Positions 61,101-64,000 of a stretch of 64,000 bases of DNA are shown one piece after another. The position numbers and the translations under genes were made by a program. The stretch's first letter is position 1; each line of letters starts with the position of its first letter. Under the pieces are notes generated by a model. It had not been told where the DNA came from. It worked only from the letters and a program-made list of their open reading frames with translations, and made no database searches. Origin of the DNA: Zychaea mexicana (lineage: Eukaryota > Mucoromycota > Mucoromycetes > Mucorales > Lichtheimiaceae); contig NW_026516679.1 of assembly GCF_025766255.1 (NCBI RefSeq), positions 186,001-250,000 on the forward strand, in the 5' to 3' direction.

Positions 61101-64000
61101 GTTGGTGCAACTGCTGGGGCTGTGGTTGGTAAAGTGGTAGACGTAACCGTAGTTGGGGCTGAGCGATACATTACAAGCGACCCTGTGTTGTTATGAGTAG
61201 GTGTGATGGGTGATCCAGTCAATATGCGATGCGTAGGAGTAGTAGCGGTGGCAGACGCATGATGACGTTTAATTCTTGGCCGTTTACGAAGTCGTGGTAC
61301 ATAGTCAGGACGATAGTTATCTCGCTTTAACTTGTTACGCTGCTTTATTTGAGCCTTGTCGTCTTCATCCTTGGGCGTTGGCATGTACATAAATTTGCCG
61401 CCTTCCGAGTATTTAGCGTCATTGACACCTTCTGGGAACTTGATCGGCGCAAATGCAGGTGGTACAAAGTGCTGTTCGGATTTTGACTCAAGCACCATAG
61501 GTGGTAATGATGATGATGGTAGCGGTGGTGACGGCGAGAGCATACCTGCAGGTACAGTTTCTGGCTTCTGTTGCTGTGACTGATTATCATCAGCAGCGGT
61601 GGTGTTAACAGTATCCATAGCGACAGTCATAGCTTCATCATCCTCAGGATGTTGCTGTTGCTGTGGAACAATGTTGTCACCGCTCTCGGCTTTAACTGTT
61701 GCATCGGTCGTGATTGTTGACGCTGCCGTTTCATTGGGCATAAGCAACGAATCATCATCCAGAATAACATCTTTGCTGAAAAGCGCGTCCAGGTTGATTT
61801 CTTCATTTCCAATATCAGTCATATCCAGTAACATGAGTGTATCATTGGCGTTTGTTTGCTGTTCTTGCTTTTCTACTTGTAGTTCCTGTTGCTGATCCTC
61901 TTGATGCTGTTGATGTTGCTCGTCCAATACATTGCTATGGTTATTTCCAAACAAAGCAGCTGCTGCTGCTGCGGGGTCTTCTTTGACAGGCTCGAAAAAG
62001 TCAAAATCCTCTTCAGTTACGTTGAAATCGAGATTATCGAGGTCTTCCATGGGATCGCCCCAACGGTTTGATGTCACGCTGCCGTACATGTTGTTAGCGC
62101 CATCCAACCCATCAATTCCAAGTCGAAATCCAAAAGCATCGTCAGATGCTGCAATAGGTGTTGGCGAAGATGAGGAGGGATATGCCTGTGTCGGATCACC
62201 GGAATTCAACACCATGTCAGATACGCCCGATAAAAGAACTGATGAATCTGTTAATGTCCTGTTATTGTTGCCGCTAGCAGTATGTGCAGGCGTCGTCTGT
62301 TGTTGCTGTGGTAACGGCTGCAATACATTCTTACTATTCGCTGTTGTTGTCGTTGCACCTTCTCGTTGTTGCCCATTCGCATTGACTCGATGTCCAGCAA
62401 AGTCTGCTCCTATTTCTGTCACGGCAGCCCCTTGATTTCCTCCACCAACTCCCTCAATCATGCTCGCGGTTCCTGACTGTTGTTGTTGTTGTTGTTGTTC
62501 GTCCTCATCTTCACCAAAATGCAGCTTTGCAAAATCTGCAATTGATAATTCTGATTGATGCTGAAATCGTTCTGCTCGACTCTTGTCTGGCGGAGTGCAT
62601 TGATCATTCTCACTCGGCTCCATCTTCGGTCCTGAGCTCGCTGGCGTAGCCACAGCTTTGGATACCATGATTGGGCTAGACCCAACGGTTTCGTTCAGTG
62701 CCTTTTGCAACACGCCTTGAAAATTGCCCATTTCTGCAATCGATAGTGTATCCAATACAGCAGCTGTAGCACTCATTTTGGGACTACCATAATCCCAAAA
62801 ATTAACATTGTCATTACTGCTGTTGTTACTGGTAGTAGTGCTAGTAACATTAGGATGATGTCGATTACGGCGTGCATATTCTCTGATTTGGTCCGCCCAA
62901 GCCCATCGGCTCCATTTCTCGCCAAGGTCTTCGGCATATCCTTGATTGTAGCCCAGAATGCCATTCATGCCGCCCATGCTGACCGGGGATATGGATGCGG
63001 AAGTTGAAATATAGGTAAGGTGCGTTGGATAAAGTACAATGTCGCCGGTTTTGGACATTCGAAGAGGGACTAATGGTGGTAATTGATACTCGTTCTTTTT
63101 GCTGTTACTGCTATTACTACTGCTATTGCTGCTGCTATTAATGCCATTGCTGCTGAGATTATGATGGTGGTAATGCTGATTATGATTATGGTAATGATGG
63201 TAACTGTTGGTGTAGTGATGATTCTGGTGGTAACTTTTATGTTGATGCGGGTAATGATGATGGTGTTGCTGATGTTGTTGCAGTGCGCGGAGGGGTATAT
63301 CGAGCAAAGATGACCAATGATGCAGGACTTGCTCTTCCATTGAATTTGGTATGCCATGCTTTGCACGGATAATGGTTGCTTGTTCACCATAAGGACATAT
63401 GAGAACTTTGAATCATCGTATCAGTTAGCTTGATCCTGTTTTGTGCCCGTCTGTCTGCTATAAGAATCACACAAATTGGTACCTGATGTTCCGGCAGTAT
63501 CCAGATCACGTGTTGTTATAGGTCGAAGCTTGATTCTGTGGATGTCTGGTTGCACAACAAGGTTTGTGTTTGTCAGATAAATGTTGTATGTACAAGTGAG
63601 GAGGGTGGCCACCGACGGATCTGGAGTTGTCGAGAAGATATCGGAACATACATCGCCCTCCATGAAGGTTGAAGGAAAAATGAAAAACTCGCCCAGGGGC
63701 ATTGCTCCCTTTCGCACCATTGACCTATAAGATTGTAATCATAACCAATGTCACAGCATTAGAAGGAAACAGTGCCCAGAGCCATAGAGAGAAAGAGAGG
63801 GGGGGGGAAGAATATACAGTGGCAAGATTAACAGACTTTACCCTCTTATTAAACTTTTGATGGCTTTGATGAATAGTCGGTACTCTACCGATACGCTCAA
63901 GACCGAGCTACTGGTACTTGTGGATGGTGTTCGTGGGGATGCTGTTGGCGATAAACTTTTTGCGACTGCGCTTTCCCAAGTAAACGATCCCATTTTCGTT
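58116..64000 (-). CDS. MED13: Mediator kinase-module subunit Med13 (Srb9/Ssn2), right-edge partial
   Basis: Seven exons visible: before 64000..63842, 63724..63483, 63405..60514, 60398..60213, 60129..59776, 59689..59328, 59207..58116; about 1,760 residues with phase kept. The N-terminal domain includes VEYRLFIKAIKSLIRGSMVR, LVVQPDIHRIKLRPI and EEQVLHHWSSLLDIPLRALQ. The long middle is Gln/Asn/His/Ser/Thr-rich and disordered, with an acidic patch (WGDPMEDLDNLDFNVTEEDF). The C-terminal domain has HILRPSSFGGYPNFGLKEVA, MYSPPFILAKPIPDTIQYSL, HMAYCFSLDRQWMVLVWTDN and GFAWTFVIAKIGLMFGDELQ. Med13 ties the Cdk8-cyclin C-Med12 module to core Mediator and represses or tunes Pol II transcription. The join 59328|59207 uses donor GTAGGC; GTTGTA three bases upstream is an alternative. 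The extreme N-terminus lies outside the window. Confidence 0.94.

Overview
The window is nuclear DNA of a filamentous fungus, most likely an early-diverging one of the Mucoromycota (Mucorales-like). The evidence is genes with many short GT-AG introns (about 50-150 bases), AT-rich intergenic DNA, Gln/Asn/Ser/Thr homopolymer runs in proteins, a fungal chitin synthase, an Ilv6-type acetolactate synthase subunit, a Dal5-like transporter, and four intronless core histone genes. No bacterial operon, CRISPR array, rRNA or intact tRNA was seen. Exon joins were worked out by hand from splice signals, reading phase and family similarity, and every multi-exon model listed with high confidence keeps phase throughout.

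Layout. 0-5 kb: two tandem Dal5-like MFS transporter genes, the first cut by the left edge. 5-8 kb: a nine-exon macrodomain gene, an unresolved membrane-protein-like locus, and a membrane-anchored SRPBCC protein. 8.7-9.3 kb: an unidentified exon-like segment. 9.8-15 kb: NOP56, Beclin/ATG6 and a mitochondrial ribosomal protein (mL59/Mrpl25 type). 16.9-18 kb: ILV6. 18.5-22.9 kb: a complete core histone cluster, H2B<->H2A and H3<->H4 as two divergent pairs with a small putative gene between them. 22.9-29.6 kb: an AT-rich, gene-poor stretch with eroded coding-like and tRNA-like remains. 29.6-40.2 kb: a bHLH factor, TFIIIB subunit BDP1, a PP1 phosphatase, a 53-residue protein, the splicing factor PRP17/CDC40 and an alpha-arrestin. 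40.2-43.8 kb: another empty stretch. 43.8-54.5 kb: an unidentified 381-residue protein, a small membrane protein, a division I chitin synthase and a sugar-porter MFS transporter. 55-57 kb: small and frame-broken coding remnants. 58.1-64 kb: Mediator subunit MED13, running off the right edge.

The genes do not form one pathway. Most are housekeeping genes (ribosome biogenesis, splicing, Pol III initiation, Mediator, chromatin, autophagy), mixed with nutrient-transport and cell-wall genes. The clear co-regulated unit is the histone cluster, whose H2A/H2B promoter carries two ACGCGT (MCB-like) boxes. No convincing new multi-gene system was found. The main novelties are small unrecognised proteins, loci where protein-like sequence is split across frames, and a few unusual gene structures.
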